Positions 1 to 5,166 of a stretch of 5,166 bases of DNA are shown piece by piece. Every line of letters begins with the position of its first letter. The stretch's first letter is position 1. The DNA comes from Pseudomonadaceae bacterium (GTDB taxonomy: Bacteria; Pseudomonadota; Alphaproteobacteria; UBA2136; UBA6156). The position numbers and the translations under genes were made by a program. Where the stretch lies: contig CANHVX010000074.1 in assembly GCA_947464215.1 (NCBI GenBank), positions 1 through 5,166 of the forward strand. Direction: 5' to 3'. The notes under the pieces were generated by a model. The model was not told the origin of the DNA. It saw only the letters and a list, made by a program, of their open reading frames with translations, and ran no database searches.

Positions 1-1
1 C

Positions 2-1585
2 AACCGTTGGCTGGAAACATACCCAAACCTTGCTCAGGCAGGTAAGGTGTATGAGCTGGCCGAAAGCCGCCGCGCGCGCCCGCACCAGGCATGCAAAACC
101 AAGATCGTGAAAGAGAAGAAGCCAATCACCAAAGGCAAAAACAAGGGTAAAACCAAAACGGTCAGCCGCAAGGTAAAATCGTGCACCATGGTGGGCAGTT
201 GGGGCCCGGCACCGGCCAAACCCGCCAGTATGCTGGCGCGGGAAGAGCGCCGCGAGGCGGCTGAAGAAGCCCGCCAAGAACGGCTGAATGGGCTGTCGGC
301 CGAGGGGCGGCGGCTGGTCGGCCAAAGCTGGCGGCAGCGCGGTCGTGGCGATTATGCAGGGGCTGTTTCCACCTTGCTGGCATCCGGCAGCCGGTTTGCG
401 ATGGGCGGGGCGTTATGGCAATCGGAATTGGTGAAGGTGGCCGATTACTACCACGGCCAGCGTAACTGGCCGCAGTTAAAGCGCGTGGCCGAGGCCGCGG
501 CCGCCGCCAAAGGCCCCGACCGCGACGAGGCCTTGTGGCTCGCTGGCTTTGCCAACTACCGGCTCGGCAATATGGGCAAAGCGGCCAGTTTATGGGAAGA
601 ATTGGTCAAAACCGAACCCGCCACCGGCAAGCACCATCCACGGGCGGCGTGGTGGGCCGCGCAGGTGCTAGAAGCACAGGGGGAAACGTCGCGGGCACGG
701 CAACTGCTCGCGCATGGCGCTGGGGAAGGCGGGGGGTTCACGTTTTATGGCCAGCTGTGCGCGGCCAAATTGGGCCAGTCGGCCCGCACGGCATTTTCTG
801 TGCCACCGCTGTCCGAAGGAGGTGTGTCGGCCCTGCTGAACCATGCGCAAACGCGGCAAGGCATTGCCTTGGCACAAATAGGTGAAACCACGCTGGCAGA
901 ATCCGAACTGCGGGCGGCCCGGAGCAATTTGCCCTACCACGCAACAGCCGCACTGGCCGCCGTAGGGGTTAAGCTGAATTTACCGGCGACCGCGTTGGCG
1001 GCGGGGAAAGACTTGGCCGAACAGGGCAAAACGCTGCCAGCCGCGCTCTATCCGCTGCCGCTGTGGAAGCCAACCGGCGGCTGGGGATTCGACCGCGCGT
1101 TTATTCTCGCCATCATGCGCCAAGAAAGCGCCTTCCAGCCCGAGATTGGCAGCCGGGTGGGGGCTCAAGGGCTTATGCAGTTTATGCCCGCCACGGCGTC
1201 CTATATTGCGCGGTTGTCGGGCAAGTCGTATGCCGGGCGGAAAGACCTGCACGACCCGGCCTATAATATTGCCTTGGCCCAAGATTACCTGAATTACCTG
1301 TCGGGCAAACTCGATGGCAACTTGCTGCACGTGGCCGCAGCCTACAACGGCGGTATTGGCAACGTGCAACGCTGGCTGGCGCGCGGCATTACCTCGGCCG
1401 AAGATCCTATTCTGTGGCTGGAAAGTATCCCGTTCGATGAAACGCGCGATTACGTCGAAAAGGTCTTCGCCAACTATTGGGTCTATCAGCAACGCTTGGG
1501 CCAGCGGGCCTGGAGCCTCGACGCGCTGACACGTGGCACCTGGCCCAACAAGTTTACCGCCGCACGGGCCGGGGCCGAAGGCTGA
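2..1585 (+). CDS. slt: Soluble lytic murein transglycosylase, GH23 (5' end outside window)
   Basis: This enzyme cleaves the MurNAc-GlcNAc bond of peptidoglycan in the periplasm, forming 1,6-anhydroMurNAc ends. The visible 527 codons hold a TPR-like helical region (about nt 2-1000), with 'AAWWAAQVLEAQGE' and 'FTFYGQL', then 'LPAALYPLP' leading into the GH23 domain. The catalytic Glu lies in 'IMRQESAF' (GAA at 1124-1126), followed by 'GAQGLMQFMPATA', 'AAAYNGG' and 'FDETRDYVEKVFANY', the canonical family blocks. The frame has no stop back to base 2. The GTG at 47 is probably an internal valine, because the codons before it ('WLETYPNLAQAGKV') read as a helix of the same fold. The true start and any signal peptide therefore lie upstream. 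A lysine-rich insert at nt 92-184 is unusual. rnhB starts 2 bases after the stop, implying one transcript. Family assignment is very secure; exact paralogue naming is less so. Confidence 0.95.
   Translation, partial: NRWLETYPNLAQAGKVYELAESRRARPHQACKTKIVKEKKPITKGKNKGKTKTVSRKVKSCTMVGSWGPAPAKPASMLAREERREAAEEARQERLNGLSAEGRRLVGQSWRQRGRGDYAGAVSTLLASGSRFAMGGALWQSELVKVADYYHGQRNWPQLKRVAEAAAAAKGPDRDEALWLAGFANYRLGNMGKAASLWEELVKTEPATGKHHPRAAWWAAQVLEAQGETSRARQLLAHGAGEGGGFTFYGQLCAAKLGQSARTAFSVPPLSEGGVSALLNHAQTRQGIALAQIGETTLAESELRAARSNLPYHATAALAAVGVKLNLPATALAAGKDLAEQGKTLPAALYPLPLWKPTGGWGFDRAFILAIMRQESAFQPEIGSRVGAQGLMQFMPATASYIARLSGKSYAGRKDLHDPAYNIALAQDYLNYLSGKLDGNLLHVAAAYNGGIGNVQRWLARGITSAEDPILWLESIPFDETRDYVEKVFANYWVYQQRLGQRAWSLDALTRGTWPNKFTAARAGAEG
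92..184 (+). other. Lysine-rich, cysteine-bracketed insert in the transglycosylase
   Basis: Between a Cys codon at 92-94 and another at 182-184 lie 29 residues, of which 12 are Lys, one Arg and one Glu. Seven of the lysines fall in the 'KGKNKGKTKT'-like middle and the 'KEKK' before it. The DNA here is visibly richer in A than the high-GC flanks, partly a consequence of AAA/AAG codons. The segment interrupts the helical domain between the 'YELAESRR' helix and the charged helix 'REERREAAEEARQERL'. A flexible basic surface loop is likely, and the two cysteines could form a disulfide in the oxidising periplasm. Its function is not known to me. Confidence 0.6.
1577..1581 (+). promoter_or_regulatory. 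Shine-Dalgarno sequence of rnhB
   Basis: GAAGG sits 6 bases before the ATG at 1588, inside the last codons of the transglycosylase gene. It supports that ATG over in-frame codons further upstream, which lie within the transglycosylase reading frame and would add residues not found in RNase HII. Confidence 0.5.
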
Positions 1586-1587
1586 AC

Positions 1588-2214
1588 ATGAACACAGCAA
1601 CCTACCTGATAGGCACCGACGAAGTCGGCCGTGGCCCCTTGGCAGGCCCGGTGGTGGCGGCGGCCTGCGTGCTAGGGGCGCCGCAGCCGTGGCATGCGGG
1701 GCTGGCCGATAGCAAAACCCTCAGCGCCAAAAAACGCGAAATGTTAGCCCAGCGCCTGCGCGAAGAGAGCACCTGGGCCATTGCCGAGGCCACGGTGGCC
1801 GAAATCGATGCGCACAACATTCGCAACGCCAGCCTGCTCGCCATGCACCGCGCCGTTATGGCGGTGGCCGAGCACATGGGGCTATCCACGCACACCCCCG
1901 AGATGCAGGCCACGGTGCATGTGGTGGTCGATGGCAACGTCCGCATCCCGCAGCTGCCTTTGCCGCAGCAGGCGGTGGTGAAGGCCGATGCGGTGGTGCC
2001 CGCCGTCAGCGCTGCCAGTATTTTGGCCAAGGTGCACCGCGATACCCTTATGGCACACTTAGCCCAAACCTATCCCCACTTCGGCTGGGAGCGTAATGCC
2101 GGCTACGGCAGCGCCGAGCATCTGGCCGCCTTGCAGCACTATGGCCCCACCCCGCACCATCGGCTTAGCTTTGCGCCGGTGGCCGAAGCCCAACGCAACC
2201 GGAAGGCCGCCTAA
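1588..2214 (+). CDS. rnhB: Ribonuclease HII
   Basis: Cytoplasmic type 2 RNase H, which cuts RNA in RNA/DNA hybrids and 5' of single ribonucleotides embedded in duplex DNA, beginning ribonucleotide excision repair. The 208-residue product has normal family length and all key blocks: 'GTDEVGRGPLAGPV' near the N-terminus (metal ligands D11, E12), 'LADSKTLSAKKRE' (about 39-51), 'VVDGN' (D115), 'KADAVVPAVSAASILAKVHRD' split across 132-152 (D134), and the C-terminal 'NAGYGSAEH' and 'HHRLSFAPV'. The DEDD catalytic set is therefore complete. The common 'KGD' before the fourth acidic residue reads 'KAD' here, a mild variation. The ATG is chosen because it follows an SD sequence and places the first motif at residue 11, as usual. 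It begins 2 bases after the transglycosylase stop, and its TAA shares one base with the next ATG. Confidence 0.97.
   Translation: MNTATYLIGTDEVGRGPLAGPVVAAACVLGAPQPWHAGLADSKTLSAKKREMLAQRLREESTWAIAEATVAEIDAHNIRNASLLAMHRAVMAVAEHMGLSTHTPEMQATVHVVVDGNVRIPQLPLPQQAVVKADAVVPAVSAASILAKVHRDTLMAHLAQTYPHFGWERNAGYGSAEHLAALQHYGPTPHHRLSFAPVAEAQRNRKAA
2201..2206 (+). promoter_or_regulatory. Probable Shine-Dalgarno sequence of the glycosyltransferase
   Basis: GGAAGG ends 7 bases before the ATG at 2214, within the last rnhB codons. Together with the TAATG stop/start overlap it suggests coupled reinitiation by ribosomes finishing rnhB. Confidence 0.4.
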
Positions 2215-3353
2215 TGTCTCCTCGCCCGCGCCACGTGCTGCTCAACGCCCTGCACACCAGCGGGGGCGGGGGGCTTGTGTATCTGCAAGGCATTTTGCCG
2301 GAATTGGCCGCACAGGCCGAACAATGGGGCCTCGTCTGGCATCTGCTGGTCACCGAAGAAACTCTGGCGCGCCTCACCGTGCCCGCGGGGGTGCAGGTTC
2401 ACGTGGCGCCCGCGTTGCGCTTTGGGGTCAGCCATGTGTGGGAGCAATTGGTGCTGCCCGTCAAAGCCACCCAGTGGGGGTGCCGCGCCATTCTCTCCAA
2501 TGCCAATTATGGGCCCTTGCTGGGGCCGTGGGGGGGCGGGAACAGCCATGTTATCTTGCACACCACGCCCCGGGCGGCGGCGGCGTGGTCGGGGTGGGGC
2601 TGGAAGCTGTATTGGTGGGCGCTGCGCCTGCTTACGCGCCTGTGCGTGTGGTCAAGCGGCCCGCATCTCACGGTGGCGCAACATATTGTGGCCGACTACG
2701 CCAGCCGCCGCACCGCCAAAAAGGTGCAGGTGGCGCCCCCGGCGGTGGTGCACGCATCGTTGCCCGAGGGCATCGTGCGCGACCCCAACCTGGTGCTCAG
2801 CATCGGCGATTTTTACCCGCAGAAGAACTACCCGCTGCTGCTGCAAGCCTTTGCCCGCCTGCGCGAGGCCCGTCCGGGCACGCGGCTGCTTATTATTGGC
2901 CGCCCGGTGGTGGTGTCTGTGCGCGATGAAATCATTGCGCTCGCCCGCACCTTGGGCGTGGCCGATGCCGTCACGCTGGTGCCGGGCGTGCCCCACGCGG
3001 TGCTGATGAGGTCACTCGCGCAAGCCGCGCTGTATGTGAATGTCAGCGCCGCCGAGGCCTTCAACATGCCGGTGCTGGAAGCCATGGCCAGCGGCACACC
3101 TTGCGTGCTGCCCGAGAGTATCTTTCAGCGCGAGGTGGCGGCCGACACAGCCTTGTATGTCGGGCTTGCGGGCGGCGATGTCCCCGCCGCACTGGCCATC
3201 GCCATGCTGGGGGTTATGTCCAATCCTCCCATTGCCGAAACCCTGGCGCGGCGGGGGCGTTTGCGGGCGCGCACGTTCACGTGGGCATCCACGGCGGCCA
3301 TCATAAGCGGTGTCGTGGCCAAACCTCTTGCTCGCAGGGTTAAAAACACGTAA
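2214..3353 (+). CDS. GT-B fold glycosyltransferase (GT4-like, glycosyl transferases group 1)
   Basis: This 379-residue protein probably transfers a sugar from a nucleotide-sugar donor onto a glycan or lipid-linked acceptor at the inner face of the cytoplasmic membrane. The N-terminal Rossmann-like half begins 'HVLLNALHTSGGGGLVYLQG', with a glycine-rich loop at residues 17-20. The donor-binding half begins around residue 193 with 'LSIGDFYPQKNYPLLLQAF', where K204 fits the phosphate-contacting lysine. It continues through 'VPGVPHAVLMRSLAQAALYVNVS' to the EX7E motif in 'EAFNMPVLEAMASG' (E281 and E289), diagnostic of the family. No clear transmembrane helix is seen, but residues 125-146 are tryptophan-rich and may lie on the membrane. 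The start overlaps the rnhB stop by one base; the epimerase gene follows 12 bases after its own stop. Donor, acceptor and final glycan cannot be read from the sequence. Confidence 0.9.
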   Translation: MSPRPRHVLLNALHTSGGGGLVYLQGILPELAAQAEQWGLVWHLLVTEETLARLTVPAGVQVHVAPALRFGVSHVWEQLVLPVKATQWGCRAILSNANYGPLLGPWGGGNSHVILHTTPRAAAAWSGWGWKLYWWALRLLTRLCVWSSGPHLTVAQHIVADYASRRTAKKVQVAPPAVVHASLPEGIVRDPNLVLSIGDFYPQKNYPLLLQAFARLREARPGTRLLIIGRPVVVSVRDEIIALARTLGVADAVTLVPGVPHAVLMRSLAQAALYVNVSAAEAFNMPVLEAMASGTPCVLPESIFQREVAADTALYVGLAGGDVPAALAIAMLGVMSNPPIAETLARRGRLRARTFTWASTAAIISGVVAKPLARRVKNT

Positions 3354-3365
3354 ATCTGGCTGGCA

Positions 3366-4331
3366 ATGGAAACAGTTCTTGTCACAGGCGGCGCGGGGTT
3401 TATTGGCCATCATGTGGTGCGGGCGCTGTTGGCGCAGGGCTACAGTGTCCGTGTGCTCGATGATATCTCCACCGGCCTCACCACCAACCTGCCCGAGCGC
3501 CACGCGCAGCTCACCCTCATCAAGGCCGATGTCGCCGATGCTGGCGCGGTGAATGCAGCTATGGCCGGGGTTACCCACGTGGTGCATTTGGCGGCCTTGG
3601 CCAGTGTGCCGCGCAGTGTGGAAGAACCGGCGCTCACCTACCGCACCAATGTGCAGGGGTGGGAGAATGTGCTGGCGGCTGCCCGTGCCGAAAAGGTGCC
3701 GGGCTGGCTGGTCTATGCCAGCAGCGCGGCGGTGTATGGCCCGTTGGAAAAAACCGCCCCCACCGAGGAAGCCGATGCCAACGGCGCGATGCTGCAAAGC
3801 CCCTACGCGGCCAGTAAGCGTATCAACGAAATCCAGGCGCAGGTGGCGCATACGGTCTATGGCCAGAACACGGTGGGGCTGCGGTTTTTTAATGTGTATG
3901 GGCCGGGCCAGCGGGCCGATAGCGCTTACGCCGGCGTGTTGGCCAAGGTGGTCGATAGCGTGCAAACCGGCAGCCTGCTCACCATTTACGGCGATGGCCT
4001 GCAAACGCGCGATTTTGTGGCGGTGGCCGATGTGGTCAACGTCATCCGCCAGCTGTTGGCGCGCCCGGTCGCCCACGCCGCACAGATGCCACGGGTGATG
4101 AATCTGGGCAGCGGCGTGGCCACCACCCTGCTCGATACCATCCGCCAGGTGGTCGCCATCACGCGGGTGAATCCGCGGGTGGAATACCGCCCGGCGCGTG
4201 GGGCCGACCTGCGGTTCAGCTGCGCCGATGTCTCGGCCCTGCGGCAGGTGCTGCCGCGCTGGCAGCCGATGCCCTTGGCACAAGGGCTGCGCGGGTGGCT
4301 GGTGTCCGGTTCGGCCTTGCCAAATTCTTAG
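3366..4331 (+). CDS. NAD-dependent UDP-sugar 4-epimerase (extended SDR; GalE/WbpP-like)
   Basis: A 321-residue cytoplasmic extended short-chain dehydrogenase/reductase that likely interconverts UDP-gluco and UDP-galacto sugars through a 4-keto intermediate. The NAD-binding loop is 'VTGGAGFIG' (G8, G11, G14), with D32 at the end of the second strand for the adenosine ribose. Further motifs are 'HLAALASVPRSVEEP', 'YASSAAVYG' (S120, aligned with the GalE catalytic serine), and 'SPYAASK' (Y147, K151). Then come 'LRFFNVYGPGQR' and 'IYGDGLQTRDFVAVADVV', which contact the nucleotide sugar. S285 in 'RFSCAD' falls where E. coli GalE has the bulky Y299; WbpP, a UDP-GlcNAc 4-epimerase, has serine there. 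N-acetylated substrates are therefore plausible, though this is inferred from alignment by eye. The ATG is the first in frame after the preceding stop and places the Rossmann loop normally, though no strong SD sequence is visible. It likely feeds the adjacent glycosyltransferase. Confidence 0.92.
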   Translation: METVLVTGGAGFIGHHVVRALLAQGYSVRVLDDISTGLTTNLPERHAQLTLIKADVADAGAVNAAMAGVTHVVHLAALASVPRSVEEPALTYRTNVQGWENVLAAARAEKVPGWLVYASSAAVYGPLEKTAPTEEADANGAMLQSPYAASKRINEIQAQVAHTVYGQNTVGLRFFNVYGPGQRADSAYAGVLAKVVDSVQTGSLLTIYGDGLQTRDFVAVADVVNVIRQLLARPVAHAAQMPRVMNLGSGVATTLLDTIRQVVAITRVNPRVEYRPARGADLRFSCADVSALRQVLPRWQPMPLAQGLRGWLVSGSALPNS

Positions 4332-4345
4332 TGGTCCGCTAAACA
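4317..4345 (+). promoter_or_regulatory. Weak candidate sigma-70 promoter before the small membrane-protein gene
   Basis: TTGCCA (4317-4322) matches the -35 consensus at five of six positions and is followed, 17 bases later, by TAAACA (4340-4345), a poor -10 match. It overlaps the end of the epimerase gene. Such matches occur by chance, so this is only a candidate; the gene may simply be read from the upstream transcript. Confidence 0.2.
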
Positions 4346-4362
4346 GGGGCGCTTAACGGGGC
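4337..4362 (+). repeat. Imperfect tandem repeat in the 54-base intergenic spacer
   Basis: CGCTAAACAGGGGC (4337-4350) is followed, sharing one base, by CGCTTAACGGGGC (4350-4362). The copies differ by one substitution (A/T) and one deleted A. The repeat lies between the epimerase stop and the SD sequence of the small gene, a place where an operator could sit, but nothing identifies a binding protein. Confidence 0.35.
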
Positions 4363-4371
4363 ATGGGCCCC
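4358..4371 (+). promoter_or_regulatory. Short GC hairpin just upstream of a ribosome-binding site
   Basis: GGGGC (4358-4362) can pair with GCCCC (4367-4371) around an ATGG loop. The hairpin ends one base before the AGGAGA Shine-Dalgarno sequence at 4373. It has no T-run, so it is not a terminator. It could shape translation of the small gene or mark an RNA end, but a five-pair GC stem is common by chance in DNA of this composition. Confidence 0.25.
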
Positions 4372-4372
4372 C

Positions 4373-4378
4373 AGGAGA
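4373..4378 (+). promoter_or_regulatory. Strong Shine-Dalgarno sequence of the small membrane-protein gene
   Basis: AGGAGA ends 7 bases before the ATG at 4386. It is the best ribosome-binding site in the window and the main reason to treat the downstream short reading frame as real and to fix its start. Confidence 0.7.
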
Positions 4379-4385
4379 CATCGCC

Positions 4386-4628
4386 ATGGGCATCAGTTTG
4401 GTCGCATCCACGCGTCGGTGGGTCCGTTTTTCGGTGCGTGTTACCGTTGGTTGTATAGGTGTTGCGGTTGTGGTGGCCGCCGTCATGTGGGCGTCACCCC
4501 GTGCGCCAGCGCCATCTCCGCTGGCCCGGCTCTTCAACCCGGCTTTGCTGGGCGATGGGAAACAGGGTTTTGTGGCCACCAAGCTCCCGCAAGTTCCCCT
4601 GGTCCGCGTGCAGGTGCAGCAGGAATGA
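4386..4628 (+). CDS. Hypothetical 80-residue single-pass membrane protein
   Basis: I do not recognise this protein. A basic N-terminus ('STRRWVRFSVR', about residues 8-18) precedes one hydrophobic stretch of about 18 residues (19-36, rich in Val and Ala). A Pro/Ala-rich linker ('ASPRAPAPSPLARL') and a tail ending 'LPQVPLVRVQVQQE' follow. The positive-inside rule predicts a cytoplasmic N-terminus and a periplasmic tail of about 44 residues. An uncleaved anchor is more likely than a signal peptide, since no convincing AXA cleavage site is seen, but cleavage is not excluded. Support for the gene is a strong SD sequence, a position in a gap with no competing gene, and a terminator about 20 bases after the stop. 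It follows the epimerase in the same direction but after a 54-base spacer, so it may be the last gene of the operon or separately expressed. Translation itself is inferred. Confidence 0.6.
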   Translation: MGISLVASTRRWVRFSVRVTVGCIGVAVVVAAVMWASPRAPAPSPLARLFNPALLGDGKQGFVATKLPQVPLVRVQVQQE

Positions 4629-4649
4629 GAATGTCGAGACAACTTTAAG

Positions 4650-4681
4650 CAACCGCTGTGCCCCACAGCGGTTGTTTTTTT
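4650..4681 (+). terminator. Rho-independent terminator
   Basis: CAACCGCTGTG (4650-4660) pairs perfectly with CACAGCGGTTG (4664-4674) around a CCC loop, giving an 11-base-pair stem. Seven Ts (4675-4681) follow directly. The A residues at 4647-4648 can pair with part of the T-run. This is a strong terminator for rightward transcripts, lying 21 bases after the small gene's stop. On the minus strand the same hairpin follows mutY but is trailed only by CTTAAAGTT, so it would be a weaker terminator in that direction. Confidence 0.92.
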
Positions 4682-5166
4682 ATGAAGCCAAGGCTTTATC
4701 CACCACCTTCCGCATCAGGGTTGAAAGGGGCGGCAGATGGTCAACACCAAACCATTGGCCTGCCTCGGCCGGGGCCTCAAGCTCCGCCACGCGCACTTCC
4801 AATTCCAGCCGAAAGTGGCTGAACACATGCGTCACCGTGCCGGCATCCTGGGCGGGGGTGTCGGCGGGTGGGGCCCAGAGTGCGGGCTCCCAGCCGTGGT
4901 GGGGCACTTCCCATAGGCCACCCAACAGCCCACGGGCCGGGCGTTGGCGCAGCAGCAGGGTGTTGGCCGGGCCGCGCAGCACCCAGGCAATGCCGCGCTT
5001 GGTGGGGGTTTCTTTTTTGCGGTCTTTGCGCGGGTAATCGGCCGCGTCGCCGTGGGCATGGGCGGCACAGAAGGCGGCCACGGGGCACACCATGCACAGG
5101 GGGGCTTTGGGCACACACACCTGGCTGCCCAGTTCCATGATGGCGTTGGCATAGGCCGTGGCCTCG
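4680..5166 (-). CDS. mutY: A/G-specific adenine glycosylase MutY (N-terminal part outside window)
   Basis: MutY removes adenine mispaired with 8-oxoguanine, preventing G:C to T:A mutations. The visible 161 codons start in the end of the HhH-GPD domain ('YANAIMELGSQVC') and contain the complete [4Fe-4S] ligand pattern C-X6-C-X2-C-X5-C, with Cys codons at 5117-5115, 5096-5094, 5087-5085 and 5069-5067. The C-terminal Nudix-like domain that reads 8-oxoguanine follows, with 'GLLGGLWEVP' and 'FSHF' (4823-4812); the Ser and His of the latter belong to the conserved FSH recognition loop. The catalytic Asp and Glu lie beyond the right edge. The frame is open to the edge, so the ATG at 5138 is an internal methionine. 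The TAA stop (4682-4680) overlaps the T-run of the convergent terminator. No frameshift or missing residue is seen. Confidence 0.96.
   Translation of the reverse strand, partial: EATAYANAIMELGSQVCVPKAPLCMVCPVAAFCAAHAHGDAADYPRKDRKKETPTKRGIAWVLRGPANTLLLRQRPARGLLGGLWEVPHHGWEPALWAPPADTPAQDAGTVTHVFSHFRLELEVRVAELEAPAEAGQWFGVDHLPPLSTLMRKVVDKALAS

Noticed and set aside
47..49. GTG as the start of the transglycosylase
   Set aside because: The frame is open to the left edge, the preceding codons look like part of the helical domain, and the product from GTG would lack a signal peptide expected for a periplasmic enzyme.
1477..1587. N-terminally extended RNase HII starting inside the transglycosylase gene
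   Set aside because: The extension has no family counterpart; the ATG at 1588 has an SD sequence and puts the DEVGRG motif at the usual distance from the N-terminus.
2096..2929. Long alternative plus-strand frame over rnhB and the glycosyltransferase (another overlaps at 2275-3006)
   Set aside because: The products are Arg/Ala/Pro/Cys-rich without recognisable motifs, while the chosen frames carry complete catalytic motifs of RNase HII and a GT-B glycosyltransferase.
3012..4283. A 423-codon open frame on the minus strand, antisense to the epimerase and the end of the glycosyltransferase
   Set aside because: Its product is rich in His, Arg, Gly and Gln with no family motif, whereas the plus strand encodes conserved enzymes. 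It is the usual stop-poor antisense frame of high-GC genes.
4410..4454. Tat signal or lipobox in the small protein ('TRRWVRF' and 'TVGC')
   Set aside because: The twin arginines are not followed by the expected hydrophobic pair, and the cysteine lies at the start of the hydrophobic stretch, with Thr at the -3 position, rather than after it.
4459..5037. Plus-strand frame running through the terminator and across mutY
   Set aside because: It crosses a strong terminator and lies opposite a gene with an intact iron-sulfur cluster motif; its product has no recognisable features.
5136..5138. ATG as the mutY start
   Set aside because: The frame is open to the right edge and the upstream codons ('EATAYANAI') continue the conserved MutY sequence, so this is an internal methionine.

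Overview
The window reads as ordinary chromosomal DNA of a high-GC Gram-negative bacterium, most probably an alphaproteobacterium. The best support for that is the lytic transglycosylase: a TPR-like helical region with an 'AAWWAAQVLEAQGE...FTFYGQL' block, then 'LPAALYPLP', then a GH23 catalytic domain, a layout I associate with alphaproteobacterial Slt proteins. This placement is an inference from family memory. No RNA gene, CRISPR array, insertion sequence, attachment site or phage gene is visible.

Layout. Positions 2-1585 (+) hold the 3' part of a soluble lytic transglycosylase gene, which is open at the left edge. Positions 1588-2214 (+) encode complete ribonuclease HII (rnhB), starting 2 bases after the transglycosylase stop. 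Positions 2214-3353 (+) encode a GT-B fold glycosyltransferase whose ATG shares one base with the rnhB stop. Positions 3366-4331 (+) encode an extended-SDR UDP-sugar 4-epimerase, 12 bases further on. After a 54-base spacer with a strong Shine-Dalgarno sequence, 4386-4628 (+) encode an unrecognised 80-residue protein with one membrane segment. A strong intrinsic terminator (stem 4650-4674, T-run 4675-4681) closes the rightward run. The convergent gene on the minus strand, 4680-5166, is the 3' part of mutY (A/G-specific adenine glycosylase), cut by the right edge; its stop codon lies in the terminator T-run.

How the genes fit together. The four large rightward genes are so tightly packed that one transcript is likely, with translational coupling at the rnhB/glycosyltransferase junction. 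Peptidoglycan remodelling (Slt) and genome maintenance (RNase HII, and MutY opposite) are housekeeping functions. The glycosyltransferase and epimerase form a small sugar module: the epimerase would supply a UDP-galacto-configured sugar, perhaps UDP-GalNAc given a serine at the substrate-gate position, and the glycosyltransferase would build a surface glycan or glycolipid.

I see no clear new multi-gene system. The items most worth a second look are the small membrane protein with its own strong ribosome-binding site and terminator, the lysine-rich cysteine-bracketed insert in the transglycosylase, and the rnhB-glycosyltransferase-epimerase linkage.
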